Part shown: positions 24,404 to 33,494 of the stretch, piece after piece | Layout of the letters: each line of letters starts with the position of its first letter | Numbering within the stretch: the first letter of the stretch is position 1 | DNA from: Chitinophaga eiseniae | Lineage (GTDB): Bacteria > Bacteroidota > Bacteroidia > Chitinophagales > Chitinophagaceae | Assembly (NCBI RefSeq): GCF_900167135.1 | Contig: NZ_FUWZ01000008.1 | Span: forward strand, 62,001 to 126,000 | Direction of reading: 5' to 3' | Length of the DNA: 64,000 nt | The notes under the pieces: model-generated | Told to the model about the DNA's origin: nothing | The model's input: the letters and a program-made list of their open reading frames with translations, nothing else | Database searches by the model: none | Position numbers and translations under genes: made by a program

Positions 24404-27400
24404 ATGAACTTTACACATTATGTACGTCAGCTGATCACACTGGTACTCATTACCGGTATGCTGTACATCTCCCCTCCTGTGAGTGCATCCGGTCAGGGTG
24501 AAATGAAAGTGACGCTCTCTTTCAAAGATGTCCCTGTCAGTAAAGTCTTTAAGGGCATCGAGAAACAAACCGGCCTTGTGTTTCTCTATAATACCAGCCA
24601 GGTACCGGACAACTATCGGGTAAGTATATACGTAAAGCAAGCTCAGTTGAATAACGTGCTGAAAGATATCCTTTCTTCCAAAGGTATTACGTGGGAGTTC
24701 CGGACGAAGACGATTGTACTAAGGCCCGAAAAGTCCACAGCACCGGCAGGCATCGTACCTGCTGACTCAGGAAGCGTGATCTCCGGCGTTATAAAAGACC
24801 AGAACGGAATACCGTTGCCTGGTGCATTTATCATTGTAAAGTCTACTCAGAAAGGAGCTGTCAGCAATGAAAAAGGGAAGTTCACATTGAACAACGTACC
24901 ACGCGGAGCGCTGTTGCAGATCAGCTATACAGGGTACACGCCTAAACTGATGAACGCTACCGCAGAACCGATGCAGGTGAAGCTGGAGGTAGCGGACAAT
25001 AGACTCGATGAAGCAGTGGTGATGGCGTATGGCACTACTTCGAGGAGGTTGAACACGGGGAATATCGGGAAAGTGACGGCAGAGGAGATAAGCATGCAGC
25101 CGGTATCTAATCCGCTGGCGGCACTGGAAGGGAGGATACCGGGGGTATTGATTACGCAGAGCAGTGGTGGGCCGGGGGCTTCTGTAAAAGTTCAGGTAAG
25201 GGGGCAGAGTTCACTGTTTAATGGATCTGAGCCACTATATATTATTGACGGAATACCTTTTGCTCCGAATAATGCCAACATCAACAGCCTCGGATCTATC
25301 CTCAGTCAGGGAGACGGAGGTCTCAGTCCGTTCAGTATGATCCCTCCTTCCGACATTGAAAGCATAGAAATCCTCAAAGATGCCGATGCCACAGCGATTT
25401 ACGGAAGCAGGGGTGCTAACGGTGTTGTCCTTATCACTACAAAAAGACCGGAGGCTGGCAAAACTACGCTTCGTGCAAATGTAAATACTGGCTTCAGCAA
25501 CACCACCAGGATGCCAGAAATGATGAACACGCAACAGTATCTGGCAATGCGAAAAGAAGCGTTCCAAAATGACGGCCTTACTCCCAGCGCATCCCCGTTT
25601 TCTACAGGGTACGCGCCAGACCTCACAATTTGGGATACCACCAGATATACGAACATACAAAAACTAATATATGGAGGAACCGCACGCCAATTAAACGCAG
25701 CATTGTCGCTTACAGGAGGAAGTGAACAAACCCAATTTTCTATCGGAGGCAACTTTCATCGGGAGACAACTGTGTTACCCGCAGACGCAGCAGACAATAA
25801 GTACTCTGTCAAAATAGGCCTCAATCATATGAGCAATAATAGAAAGCTTCGGATTTCGCTCTCTTCATTGGCCAATTTTGACAATAACAAACTTATTCCG
25901 GGCAATGGTCCTAACACATTAGTTCCCCCTAACATCCCAAAGCTCTATGACTCAACAGGTCGCTTAAATTGGATCAAAGATGGTGTCACCTTTCAAAATC
26001 CATTAGCTGATTTTCAGGCAAAATATCAGGCCAACACCAACAATTTCCTCACCAATCTAGTGGTGGACTACAAGATACTGGAAGGGCTGTCTTTTAGAAC
26101 AAGTGTAGGATTTAACACGATGAATGTAAAGGAGCAGCAACTCATGCCCATTACGTCATTCGATCCCACAACCAACCCTACCGGCGCCTCCTCATACTCC
26201 AATACAAATTTCAAAAGCTGGATCATCGAACCCCAGCTGGAGTATAACAGACCGCTCCTCCGGGGTAAAATAAATGCTCTCCTTGGAATAACCTGGCAGA
26301 GTAATCAACGCGACAACGCATATTTCTATCTGAATGGTTACACCTCCGACAATCTGCTTGGTGCTATTGGTGCGGGACCGGAAGTAATCAGCAAATCATC
26401 AGATGACTCCAAATACCGATATGAAGCCCTATTTATGCGCGTTAACTATACATATGCCAATAAATACATACTGAATCTTACCGCCAGAAGAGACGGTTCA
26501 TCTAGGTTTGGTCCCAATAAGAGATTCTCAAATTTTGGGGCCATAGGCTTGGCATGGGTATTTACGAATGAAACATTCTTCTCTCATAATACTGGCATTT
26601 TAAGCTTTGGTAAACTTAGAGGAAGTTATGGTATTACAGGCAACGACCAGATAGGTGACTACAAATACCTCTCCACCTGGGCGCCAGGCTATCCTTATCA
26701 GGGAAAAATCAGTGTTAGTCCCGACAATCCGTTCAATCCGGAATTCAACTGGGAGAAGAATAAAAAATTAGAAGGGGCAGTAGATCTAGGCCTGCTGCAT
26801 GACAAAATTCTCGTTACCGCTACCTATTTCAGGAACAGCAGCAGTAGTCAACTCGTCAGCTATAAGCTTCCATCACAAGTAGGTTTCTCGTCAATGACAA
26901 GAAACCTACCAGCGCTCATTATAAATAAGGGATGGGAGTTTGAGTTAAGTATCAAGGCCATCAATAGCCAAACATTCAAATGGAATATACAATCCGTACT
27001 AACTATTCCAAGTAATATATTAGCAAGCTATCCTGGTCTTGAAAGATCCACCTATTCCAACACCTACGAAATCGGAAAATCAATAAATTTGGTTCGGCAA
27101 ATTAAGTCCGCCGGTGTAGATCCTAAAACCGGACTATTTACATTCGATGATCTCAACAAAGATAATATCATTAATTCCAAAGACAATCAATACATAGGAA
27201 AAACCAATCCTGACTATTTTGGTTCTTTAGGAAGTGAATTTACTTTCAAGGGATTTCGGTTGAATATATTATTTAGTTTCAGAAAACAATTCGGAAAGAA
27301 TGTCCAATACAGTATTTACGCCCTGAACAATATGCCAGGCATGATGTTTAACCAACCGAACGTCGTCTTCGACAGATGGCAACATCCGGGAGACATTACC

Positions 27401-27697
27401 ACTTACGAAAAATTCACAGCCACTACTGGCAGCGCGGCCTACAAGCAAGGAACAATTTTTACACGTTCAAGTGGGGTATTCGGTGATGCCTCATTTATCA
27501 GGCTAAAAAATGTTTCGCTCAGCTATTCAATCTCAGAAAATTCACTAAAGAAAATAGGCCTGAAGGGGATGCGTTGTTTTGCTCAAGGACAAAATCTTAT
27601 GACAATAACTGATTACCTCGGCGACCCCGAAACACAAAATTTCTACGGCATTCCCCCTCTAAGAACGATTGTCGCGGGATTAGACATTACTTTATAG
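24404..27697 (+). CDS. SusC/RagA-type TonB-dependent transporter with STN domain
   Basis: The 1097-residue protein has a signal peptide, an STN domain (VTLSFKDVPVSKVFKGIEKQTGLVFLYN, residues ~35-110) for signalling to FecR, a carboxypeptidase-like beta sandwich (ISGVIKDQNGIPLPGAFIIVKS, ~125-200), a plug with YIIDGIPF and ILKDADATAIYGSRGANGVVLI (~215-345), and a long beta barrel ending in the aromatic C-terminal strand. It is an outer-membrane channel that works with the SusD lipoprotein downstream to import a large ligand. Base composition changes inside the gene: the first ~830 bases look like the host, the barrel is much richer in A+T. Confidence 0.96.
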   Translation: MNFTHYVRQLITLVLITGMLYISPPVSASGQGEMKVTLSFKDVPVSKVFKGIEKQTGLVFLYNTSQVPDNYRVSIYVKQAQLNNVLKDILSSKGITWEFRTKTIVLRPEKSTAPAGIVPADSGSVISGVIKDQNGIPLPGAFIIVKSTQKGAVSNEKGKFTLNNVPRGALLQISYTGYTPKLMNATAEPMQVKLEVADNRLDEAVVMAYGTTSRRLNTGNIGKVTAEEISMQPVSNPLAALEGRIPGVLITQSSGGPGASVKVQVRGQSSLFNGSEPLYIIDGIPFAPNNANINSLGSILSQGDGGLSPFSMIPPSDIESIEILKDADATAIYGSRGANGVVLITTKRPEAGKTTLRANVNTGFSNTTRMPEMMNTQQYLAMRKEAFQNDGLTPSASPFSTGYAPDLTIWDTTRYTNIQKLIYGGTARQLNAALSLTGGSEQTQFSIGGNFHRETTVLPADAADNKYSVKIGLNHMSNNRKLRISLSSLANFDNNKLIPGNGPNTLVPPNIPKLYDSTGRLNWIKDGVTFQNPLADFQAKYQANTNNFLTNLVVDYKILEGLSFRTSVGFNTMNVKEQQLMPITSFDPTTNPTGASSYSNTNFKSWIIEPQLEYNRPLLRGKINALLGITWQSNQRDNAYFYLNGYTSDNLLGAIGAGPEVISKSSDDSKYRYEALFMRVNYTYANKYILNLTARRDGSSRFGPNKRFSNFGAIGLAWVFTNETFFSHNTGILSFGKLRGSYGITGNDQIGDYKYLSTWAPGYPYQGKISVSPDNPFNPEFNWEKNKKLEGAVDLGLLHDKILVTATYFRNSSSSQLVSYKLPSQVGFSSMTRNLPALIINKGWEFELSIKAINSQTFKWNIQSVLTIPSNILASYPGLERSTYSNTYEIGKSINLVRQIKSAGVDPKTGLFTFDDLNKDNIINSKDNQYIGKTNPDYFGSLGSEFTFKGFRLNILFSFRKQFGKNVQYSIYALNNMPGMMFNQPNVVFDRWQHPGDITTYEKFTATTGSAAYKQGTIFTRSSGVFGDASFIRLKNVSLSYSISENSLKKIGLKGMRCFAQGQNLMTITDYLGDPETQNFYGIPPLRTIVAGLDITL

Positions 27698-27786
27698 ACA
27701 TCAACAAGAAAACAAATCAAATGAGCTTTATGCAGCAAAATACCTGTCATAAAAAAAGAAGCAGTGCCCCTGCGGCAAGACATCTG

Positions 27787-29196
27787 ATGAAAAAAACACG
27801 AAAAGAGTGTGGCTTATGGGCATTACTTTTCGGCACTCTCATGCCAATAGCATGCAACAAGTTTGTAGACGTCCCCCCGCCCACTAACAAAATCACAACC
27901 CAGGAGCTCTTCAAAGACGATGAAAATGCGACATCAGCCGTACTTGGAATATATTCGCAAATATCGTTTCTTGGATTAAACATAGTAAATGGAGCATCCA
28001 CAGTATACACTGGACTTGCTTCTGACGAGCTAAAATACATAGGGAGTTCCGTGGAAATCAATGAATATATGAATAACGCAATTTCCACCACAAACTCAAC
28101 AAACCAGGGAAATATATGGTTCCCGGCATATCGATTCATATATCAGACTAATGCGTGCCTAGAGGGAATTTCAGGGAGTAACGGAATATCTCAGCGCACC
28201 AAAAATCAGTTACTGGGAGAATGCAGGGTAGCCAGAAGTATACTATATTTTTATTTAGTACAGCTATATGGAGACGTACCTCTTATTACAACCAGCAACT
28301 ATGAATCCAATTCATCGCAGGAAAGAAGTCCAACCGACGAAATATACAGGTTTATCACAAATGATCTGAAGGAAGCAAAAGCGCTATTAGCCGAAGCTTA
28401 TCCGTCACCCGGACGATTCAGACCCAATACTCACACAGCCGAAGCTTTACTGGCAAGAATATTCCTTTACACAGGCAACTGGAAACAAGCAGAAACTGAG
28501 GCCTCCAATGTCATCAATTCCACTCAATACACCCTAGAGGCAGATCTGACCAAAGTATTTCTTGTCAACAGTAGTGAAGCAATATGGCAATTGGCAGCCG
28601 TAGGAGGTGGAATTAATACACGTGAGGGCGCGACCTTTGTCTCCGGAAATCCCTCAGCGACACCTAACTTTCTGATCAGTCCCCAGTTAATGTCTGCCAT
28701 AGAGCCCAACGATCCAAGAAAAAATGCCTGGATAGGCACAAAAAACGTAAACAACAAGACGTACTACTATCCATTCAAATACAAGGTCCCCATTGCAGCC
28801 GATCCCGTTATCACCGAAAGTTATATGATGTTACGGTTGGCAGAACAATATCTGATACGATCAGAGGTCAAAATAAGACAGGGTAAAATAGATGACGGAA
28901 TAAGAGATTTAAACATTATAAGGAAAAGAGCAAGAGGAAGTAACAGCAATACCGTCCCCGACCTGCCTACAGCAGTTACACAAGACGAAGCACTTTCCTT
29001 CGTTCTGCATGAAAGGAGGATCGAATTAATGGCAGAATGGGGCAACAGATGGTTCGACCTCAAAAGGTTTCATTTATCAACTACAATTTTAAAGCCACTA
29101 AAGTCCTCCTGGCAAGACACCGATACCTTACTTCCTATTCCCAACCAGGAGATACTACTTAACAAAAACCTGACGCAGAATAACGGATACAACTAA
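27787..29196 (+). CDS. SusD/RagB-type nutrient-binding lipoprotein
   Basis: The 469-residue lipoprotein (lipobox LMPIAC followed by NKFVDVPPP) has the SusD_RagB pattern: TTQELFKDDENATSAVLGIYSQI near the N-terminus, TPR-like helices (AEALLARIFLYTGNWKQAETEASNVI) and the C-terminal LHERRIELMAEWGNRWFDLKRF. It would form the lid of the SusC barrel. I prefer the start at 27787 because it yields a normal signal peptide; an in-frame ATG at 27721 would add 22 polar residues. Confidence 0.93.
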   Translation: MKKTRKECGLWALLFGTLMPIACNKFVDVPPPTNKITTQELFKDDENATSAVLGIYSQISFLGLNIVNGASTVYTGLASDELKYIGSSVEINEYMNNAISTTNSTNQGNIWFPAYRFIYQTNACLEGISGSNGISQRTKNQLLGECRVARSILYFYLVQLYGDVPLITTSNYESNSSQERSPTDEIYRFITNDLKEAKALLAEAYPSPGRFRPNTHTAEALLARIFLYTGNWKQAETEASNVINSTQYTLEADLTKVFLVNSSEAIWQLAAVGGGINTREGATFVSGNPSATPNFLISPQLMSAIEPNDPRKNAWIGTKNVNNKTYYYPFKYKVPIAADPVITESYMMLRLAEQYLIRSEVKIRQGKIDDGIRDLNIIRKRARGSNSNTVPDLPTAVTQDEALSFVLHERRIELMAEWGNRWFDLKRFHLSTTILKPLKSSWQDTDTLLPIPNQEILLNKNLTQNNGYN

Positions 29197-29240
29197 ATGA
29201 CAGAGTCAAATCATTCATAGTCAATTTCAATAAGCACAAT

Positions 29241-30530
29241 ATGAAGAATCTACTTCTCCTTTTCATTCTTTCAACCTGCGTCCATCAAAATATATACGCG
29301 CAAAAAGTAAACATTGGAGACAAATGTCCTAATACAAGATTAAAAGGATTAATGAATCATAATGCTGAAGAAGCAAATCTATTGTCAGCATTCAACGACA
29401 AACCGCTTATTATAGACTTTTGGTTCATCAGATGTGCGCCTTGCCTTGAAGCCATGCTCCGACTTGATTCACTTCAGAAAGTGTATCATAATCAATTTAA
29501 TATACTATTGGCCACAAGCGAAAAAGAAGAAGATGTAAAAGCATTTTTTCAACGAAACAAAAAATTCAGAGATTTTAATCACCCTATAGTTTACTCAGCT
29601 CACTCCAACTCTAATTTGAAGAAACTATTCCCTCACACAGGAGAACCCCATGAAGTCTGGATAGGAAAAGAGGGCATTGTAAAAGCTATCACCTCATCCT
29701 ATGAAATTACCCCGGAAAATATACAGAAATTCCTGCTTAATGAAAACTTAAACATTCCTGAAAAGAAGGATATTCTGGATGAGAAATATGCAATGGGAGG
29801 ACAGCCACTACTTATGACCGATGAAGAAAGAAACGCTGGAAAAAGAAAACTATATTATTCGTGGATAGGGGCTGCAGATCCTCAGGTACCCAGCCTTGTT
29901 ACAGGTCAATTAAACATACAGACCAATGAACAAAAAATAATATGCCAGAATACCCCTATAACCGGATTATATCAAATTGCTTACAGAACATACAGAAGCA
30001 AAACACAAATAGAAAACGAGGAGGTAATAAAAGTGACAAACCAATCCAAAGATTCCCTAAATTTTACCCCGGACAGCAGAACGCAAAAAAACCTCTTTTG
30101 TTATGAGATATTTATGCGCGACACAACAGACGCAAAAATCAGAACAAGGATGCAGAAGGAATTAGACGATTTTTTCAATCTAAAAAGCGAAATCAAACAA
30201 GGAAACATCCCGTATTATATACTATCAAGACTTAAAAAAGATACCCTCCAAATTTTTAAACCAGAAGTAAAAACAGCCGGCTATATTCAAGATGAAGGAG
30301 ATACTATTTATATCAGAAACGTGGCGATACTTTCCGTTGTAAGAAACAAATTATACAACAAACTACAACACAGCATCATCAACGAAACCGGATACAACGG
30401 AAAGATAGATCTGGCCATTCCTAAAACAGCAAACATCGAAACCATTAGGCATGCCTTAAACAATTATGGGTTGGATATCAATCTTGAAATGAGACCAGGC
30501 AATATTGTTATCCTAAAAGATGCACATTAA
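29241..30530 (+). CDS. exported thioredoxin-like (TlpA-type) protein with extra C-terminal domain
   Basis: A 429-residue protein with a signal peptide (to YAQ), a redoxin fold (residues ~22-170) with active site WFIRCAPCLEA (CxxC), a middle region without known motifs, and a C-terminal part (INETGYNGKIDLAIP...ALNNYGLDINLEMRPGNIVILKDA) resembling DUF3738. It directly follows SusC/SusD and is among the most A+T-rich genes here. A periplasmic disulfide-handling role would fit the Cys-containing exported peptides and the MauE-like protein encoded opposite; this link is inferred. Confidence 0.85.
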   Translation: MKNLLLLFILSTCVHQNIYAQKVNIGDKCPNTRLKGLMNHNAEEANLLSAFNDKPLIIDFWFIRCAPCLEAMLRLDSLQKVYHNQFNILLATSEKEEDVKAFFQRNKKFRDFNHPIVYSAHSNSNLKKLFPHTGEPHEVWIGKEGIVKAITSSYEITPENIQKFLLNENLNIPEKKDILDEKYAMGGQPLLMTDEERNAGKRKLYYSWIGAADPQVPSLVTGQLNIQTNEQKIICQNTPITGLYQIAYRTYRSKTQIENEEVIKVTNQSKDSLNFTPDSRTQKNLFCYEIFMRDTTDAKIRTRMQKELDDFFNLKSEIKQGNIPYYILSRLKKDTLQIFKPEVKTAGYIQDEGDTIYIRNVAILSVVRNKLYNKLQHSIINETGYNGKIDLAIPKTANIETIRHALNNYGLDINLEMRPGNIVILKDAH

Positions 30531-30590
30531 GCCTCTAACAATATTAGTTGATTCTCCTACATCAGGACTTTCATTTACATCAATGCCCTG

Positions 30591-30845
30591 TTAGGGACGA
30601 AACAATGTCACAGGCACCTGATGATATGCTGAGGCAGTTCCACGTAAACATATATCAATACCATCATATGGACAAACGCTCTTTGCAACCGCTATAGTAG
30701 CGCTGAAGGCGAGATCACCACTTGATATATACCAATTATACATCACACCGTTGCCTCCCGTTTCGCGGGAATTATTGGTAGCATATGCTCCGGCTATACC
30801 AAGCAAAGTTCCCAAAACTGAAAATATCATCTTGATCTTTTCCAT
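30591..30845 (-). CDS. small exported Cys-pair peptide (DUF6520-like), second copy
   Basis: An 84-residue protein: signal peptide MEKIKMIFSVLGTLLGIAGAYA, then a ~62-residue mature part with a conserved Trp, a Cys pair spaced C-x7-C, and the motif CLRGTA followed by PVTL. It aligns end to end with the neighbour at 30960-31211. The family resembles DUF6520, small exported proteins of Bacteroidota without known function. It converges with the thioredoxin-like gene and is last in the minus-strand set after the kinase-like and MauE-like genes. It could be a substrate of that set. Confidence 0.75.
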   Translation of the reverse strand: MEKIKMIFSVLGTLLGIAGAYATNNSRETGGNGVMYNWYISSGDLAFSATIAVAKSVCPYDGIDICLRGTASAYHQVPVTLFRP

Positions 30846-30912
30846 AAATACTCTATTTTATAAAAGTTTTCCATGAAATGAGATAACATTCGAACTTGTC
30901 TTGTTCCTAACA

Positions 30913-30947
30913 AAGAAAGGAGACGGCTAACCGCCATCTCCTTTCTT
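30913..30947 (-). terminator. rho-independent terminator between the two peptide genes
   Basis: An 11-bp perfect stem (AAGAAAGGAGA with TCTCCTTTCTT), one mismatch and three more pairs around a five-base loop. It begins 12 bases after the stop of the first peptide gene, and on the minus strand the stem is followed by a T-rich stretch. It should set a higher dose of the first peptide than of the second. Confidence 0.7.
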
Positions 30948-30959
30948 GAAACAAATAGC

Positions 30960-31211
30960 TTAGTCTTTCTTCAAAGTAACTGGATTTTTACCAGGAGCTG
31001 TTCCACGCAGACAAGTTTGAGCAGTACCAAAACATTGACCAAACGTAGTAGCTTTAGCTACAGTCCCTACGAAAACAGTGGTATTACCAACAGTATGCCA
31101 TTTAAAGATGGTACCTGCTCTGTTAACAGAACCTTGATGAGTAGTTGCATAAGCACCACCAATTCCGGCAACAGCAGTAAGGGCTGCAAAAGCGATTTTA
31201 ATCTTTTTCAT
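30960..31211 (-). CDS. small exported Cys-pair peptide (DUF6520-like), first copy
   Basis: An 83-residue protein: signal peptide MKKIKIAFAALTAVAGIGGAYA, then a Thr-rich mature part with the conserved Trp, a C-x6-C pair and CLRGTA...PVTL. It is the closest paralogue of the gene at 30591-30845. A strong terminator follows it. It lies downstream of the MauE-like gene on the same strand. Whether the Cys pair forms a disulfide or the Thr/Ser residues are modified by the LanKC-like protein cannot be told from sequence. Confidence 0.78.
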   Translation of the reverse strand: MKKIKIAFAALTAVAGIGGAYATTHQGSVNRAGTIFKWHTVGNTTVFVGTVAKATTFGQCFGTAQTCLRGTAPGKNPVTLKKD

Positions 31212-31292
31212 AAATCTGATTTTTAAAGGTTATTTAACATATTGCCATTTTTTTAACAGGCCCGGCGAACCTGTACTATGCGCATGAGTATC

Positions 31293-31721
31293 TTAATTTA
31301 ACTTCAAAGATTTCTTTTCAAATGGAGGTAAAATAGCCACCACTCCCAATATCAGGAAAAACAGATTAAACCATAAATGCTGATTCCAGGTAAACGTACT
31401 AATAACACCCGCACACGTGCAGGGAGGATTCACGAAATAGCCAAAGTTCGCTAGAGAAATATATCCTGTAAAAACAAGCATTAATCCCATTGCGAGCTTC
31501 AAACCGACAATCCTATAGCCAGGTACCGACAGCACCAACACAATCAACACTTCGACAATGGGAATCCCCCATATCAGATACGGCACCAATGACGCATTAA
31601 GCGGCTGTAGTCTCATTTGCGCTGCAAATTTTTCCATATCCATTAATTTACTTGCAGCCACAAACGAGAAAAGGAGAATATAAGCGAAAGTCGCTATGTC
31701 TCTTAACAGGTATCTTCTCAT
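31293..31721 (-). CDS. MauE/DoxX-like redox-associated membrane protein
   Basis: A 142-residue protein with four membrane segments (IATFAYILLFSFVAASKLMD, IVEVLIVLVLSVPGY, LKLAMGLMLVFTGYISLA and WFNLFFLILGVVAIL) and a CxC pair in NPPCTCAGV on a loop. Proteins of this group hand electrons or disulfides to exported substrates, as MauE does in methylamine dehydrogenase maturation. It lies between the LanKC-like gene (11 bases apart) and the Cys-pair peptides, so a role in their oxidation is the simplest reading. Confidence 0.85.
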   Translation of the reverse strand: MRRYLLRDIATFAYILLFSFVAASKLMDMEKFAAQMRLQPLNASLVPYLIWGIPIVEVLIVLVLSVPGYRIVGLKLAMGLMLVFTGYISLANFGYFVNPPCTCAGVISTFTWNQHLWFNLFFLILGVVAILPPFEKKSLKLN

Positions 31722-31732
31722 ATATCTTATTT

Positions 31733-33178
31733 TTACTTGACCATACTTTCCACGGCCGCTCTTACATCTTTTAATTCAGGCCGCTTGTCAGGACTTAAAT
31801 CAATACAGCTTAATATTACTTCCTGCAGAAATAATTCCTTAACTTCTTCAACTATCGCCTTCGCATCCACTTCACTTTCGTTACTGATAAACGAATTGGG
31901 ATGTTTACCTGTCAAAACATGTAACAATAACGCTCCCATGGTATATACATCTTCCTTTATAGTGGGTATTCCAAGCGCTATTTGCTCAGGAGAGGCATAT
32001 CCAAATACTCCCATTGCAAACGGAGGAAATGGTTCGTTTCTGTATATACTATATGACAGCTCGAGATCAATTGTATACACCTCTCCTGATGTCAAAACCA
32101 TAAAATTACTCGCAGTAGCATCTCTATGGATATACCCTTTTTGATGCATTTTTTCAATTATGAATAAAACATCCAGATAATATCGTATCAGTAGTTGCTG
32201 TGTTTCCTCGTCCAGTTCACTCCATTTTCTTTTTTGATACATATCATCAATCCTTCTAAAAAGATCTACACCGTCAAGAAATTCCATAACCAAATAACAC
32301 TCTTCTCCCTGCTCGAAATAGTCAATAAACTTGGGTATCGGAATGTGATCTTCTAATTCACAAAGTACTTTCGCCTGCCATTTCAATCTGTCTTTAATAT
32401 ATCTGCCATACTTATCATTAAAAACATGATACTTGCCTTCCTTTATAAAGCACCAATTAAACTTTAAACCCCTCAAATCAACCGATTTGAGCAAATCTCC
32501 CTTCGGCGAACGGCTGATCATCTGCAACGGAACATACCTTCTTTTCAAGAGCCTTTTCCTTTTCCAGTATTGGTATTTCCGGCATATCTTAAACGGCAAC
32601 CTCCTGGCATTAGGAAATACAAGACTTGTAATCCGTTCAACGCTTCCGTCGTCTTGTTGTTGATCAAAATATTTTATATAGGTCACGTAGATTATTTCCG
32701 CCACTCTGACCGAATAGTTTACGCCAGGCCCCCAAAAATCTTTAGTAAGAACAGCCAGCCTAGCTATCATTTTTCTGGTAATATCCTCTTCAACAGTAAA
32801 AACTATTATCATTTTTCCCACTTCATCTGGTCCATGCCAAAAATCATTCTTCCTTGTCGCCAGTGTCTTATTCTTTATCACACTGAATGCAATACCTTCA
32901 TTGTACAACAAAGGAGAAACTACCTTAATAAGATCCCGAACCTGCAGGACATCGGATGTTAAAAACAATGCCCATCCGTTAGCTGAAGGCAGTCCTCCTA
33001 CATTGAGATAGACCTCCTCATCCGTATACAATATCCCCATTTCATCAAGCAGGTGGTGGAAACCATTTTGCTGATCTACATTCTGGTTGTGTGTTTCCTT
33101 CAATTCGTTTATCATATGGATTGTTTTATGCAATGCGAAGCCATTACCATACAAACTGCTGGCAGATAATACGGGCAC
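31733..33178 (-). CDS. LanKC-type N-terminal plus kinase-domain protein lacking the cyclase
   Basis: A 481-residue protein. Residues ~65-225 resemble the N-terminal region of class III lanthipeptide synthetases (NGWALFLTSDVLQVRDLIKVVSPLLYNEGIAFSVIK; GKMIIVFT). Residues ~235-480 form a protein-kinase fold: Lys246 in CFIKEG, HRDATASN at 351-358, and DLE at 371-373 in place of DFG, matching the DFE-type motif of LanKC kinases. It stops after the kinase; no LanC-like cyclase with zinc ligands follows. In the family these domains phosphorylate and eliminate Ser/Thr in a precursor peptide. An alternative start is the Met at 33115. It leads the operon with the MauE-like gene and the two peptides. 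Confidence 0.78.
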   Translation of the reverse strand: MPVLSASSLYGNGFALHKTIHMINELKETHNQNVDQQNGFHHLLDEMGILYTDEEVYLNVGGLPSANGWALFLTSDVLQVRDLIKVVSPLLYNEGIAFSVIKNKTLATRKNDFWHGPDEVGKMIIVFTVEEDITRKMIARLAVLTKDFWGPGVNYSVRVAEIIYVTYIKYFDQQQDDGSVERITSLVFPNARRLPFKICRKYQYWKRKRLLKRRYVPLQMISRSPKGDLLKSVDLRGLKFNWCFIKEGKYHVFNDKYGRYIKDRLKWQAKVLCELEDHIPIPKFIDYFEQGEECYLVMEFLDGVDLFRRIDDMYQKRKWSELDEETQQLLIRYYLDVLFIIEKMHQKGYIHRDATASNFMVLTSGEVYTIDLELSYSIYRNEPFPPFAMGVFGYASPEQIALGIPTIKEDVYTMGALLLHVLTGKHPNSFISNESEVDAKAIVEEVKELFLQEVILSCIDLSPDKRPELKDVRAAVESMVK

Positions 33179-33494
33179 AATGTGTACACATCACTATTCG
33201 GGATTACTTAAAGCATCCGTTGGCATAGCAAGGCTGCAAGAGGCCAGGAGGCCTCCTCGCATTTTATTCGCTGCATTTTTTGATAAATTGTTCGATTTCG
33301 TCCTTAATGGTAGCGCTCCAGGAAAAAAGATCGGTTATTTTGATAAGTTGTTAGGTTCTTCTTTTCGGGCTTTCTGATTTTCCTGGCAACAACGTCAACA
33401 ATATAAAGTTCCTTAATAAAAAGATAACAAAATATTCATTTTGGGAATGGTACCTTATCATTTTAGCCTTTTCCAAAAAGTTAACATTGGAAGG
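33179..33494. other. intergenic region upstream of the LanKC-like gene
   Basis: About 316 bases without a convincing gene. It contains a perfect 12-bp palindrome AGGAGGCCTCCT at 33246-33257 and, on the minus strand, a short open stretch of about 30 codons ending EIEQFIKKCSE that lacks a start codon and may be a gene remnant. The promoter of the kinase-like gene should lie here. Confidence 0.4.

Noticed and set aside
33087..33377. Plus-strand open frame upstream of the LanKC-like gene as a possible precursor peptide
   Set aside because: It overlaps the start of the LanKC-like gene on the opposite strand and has no leader or core features; the exported Cys-pair peptides are better candidates.
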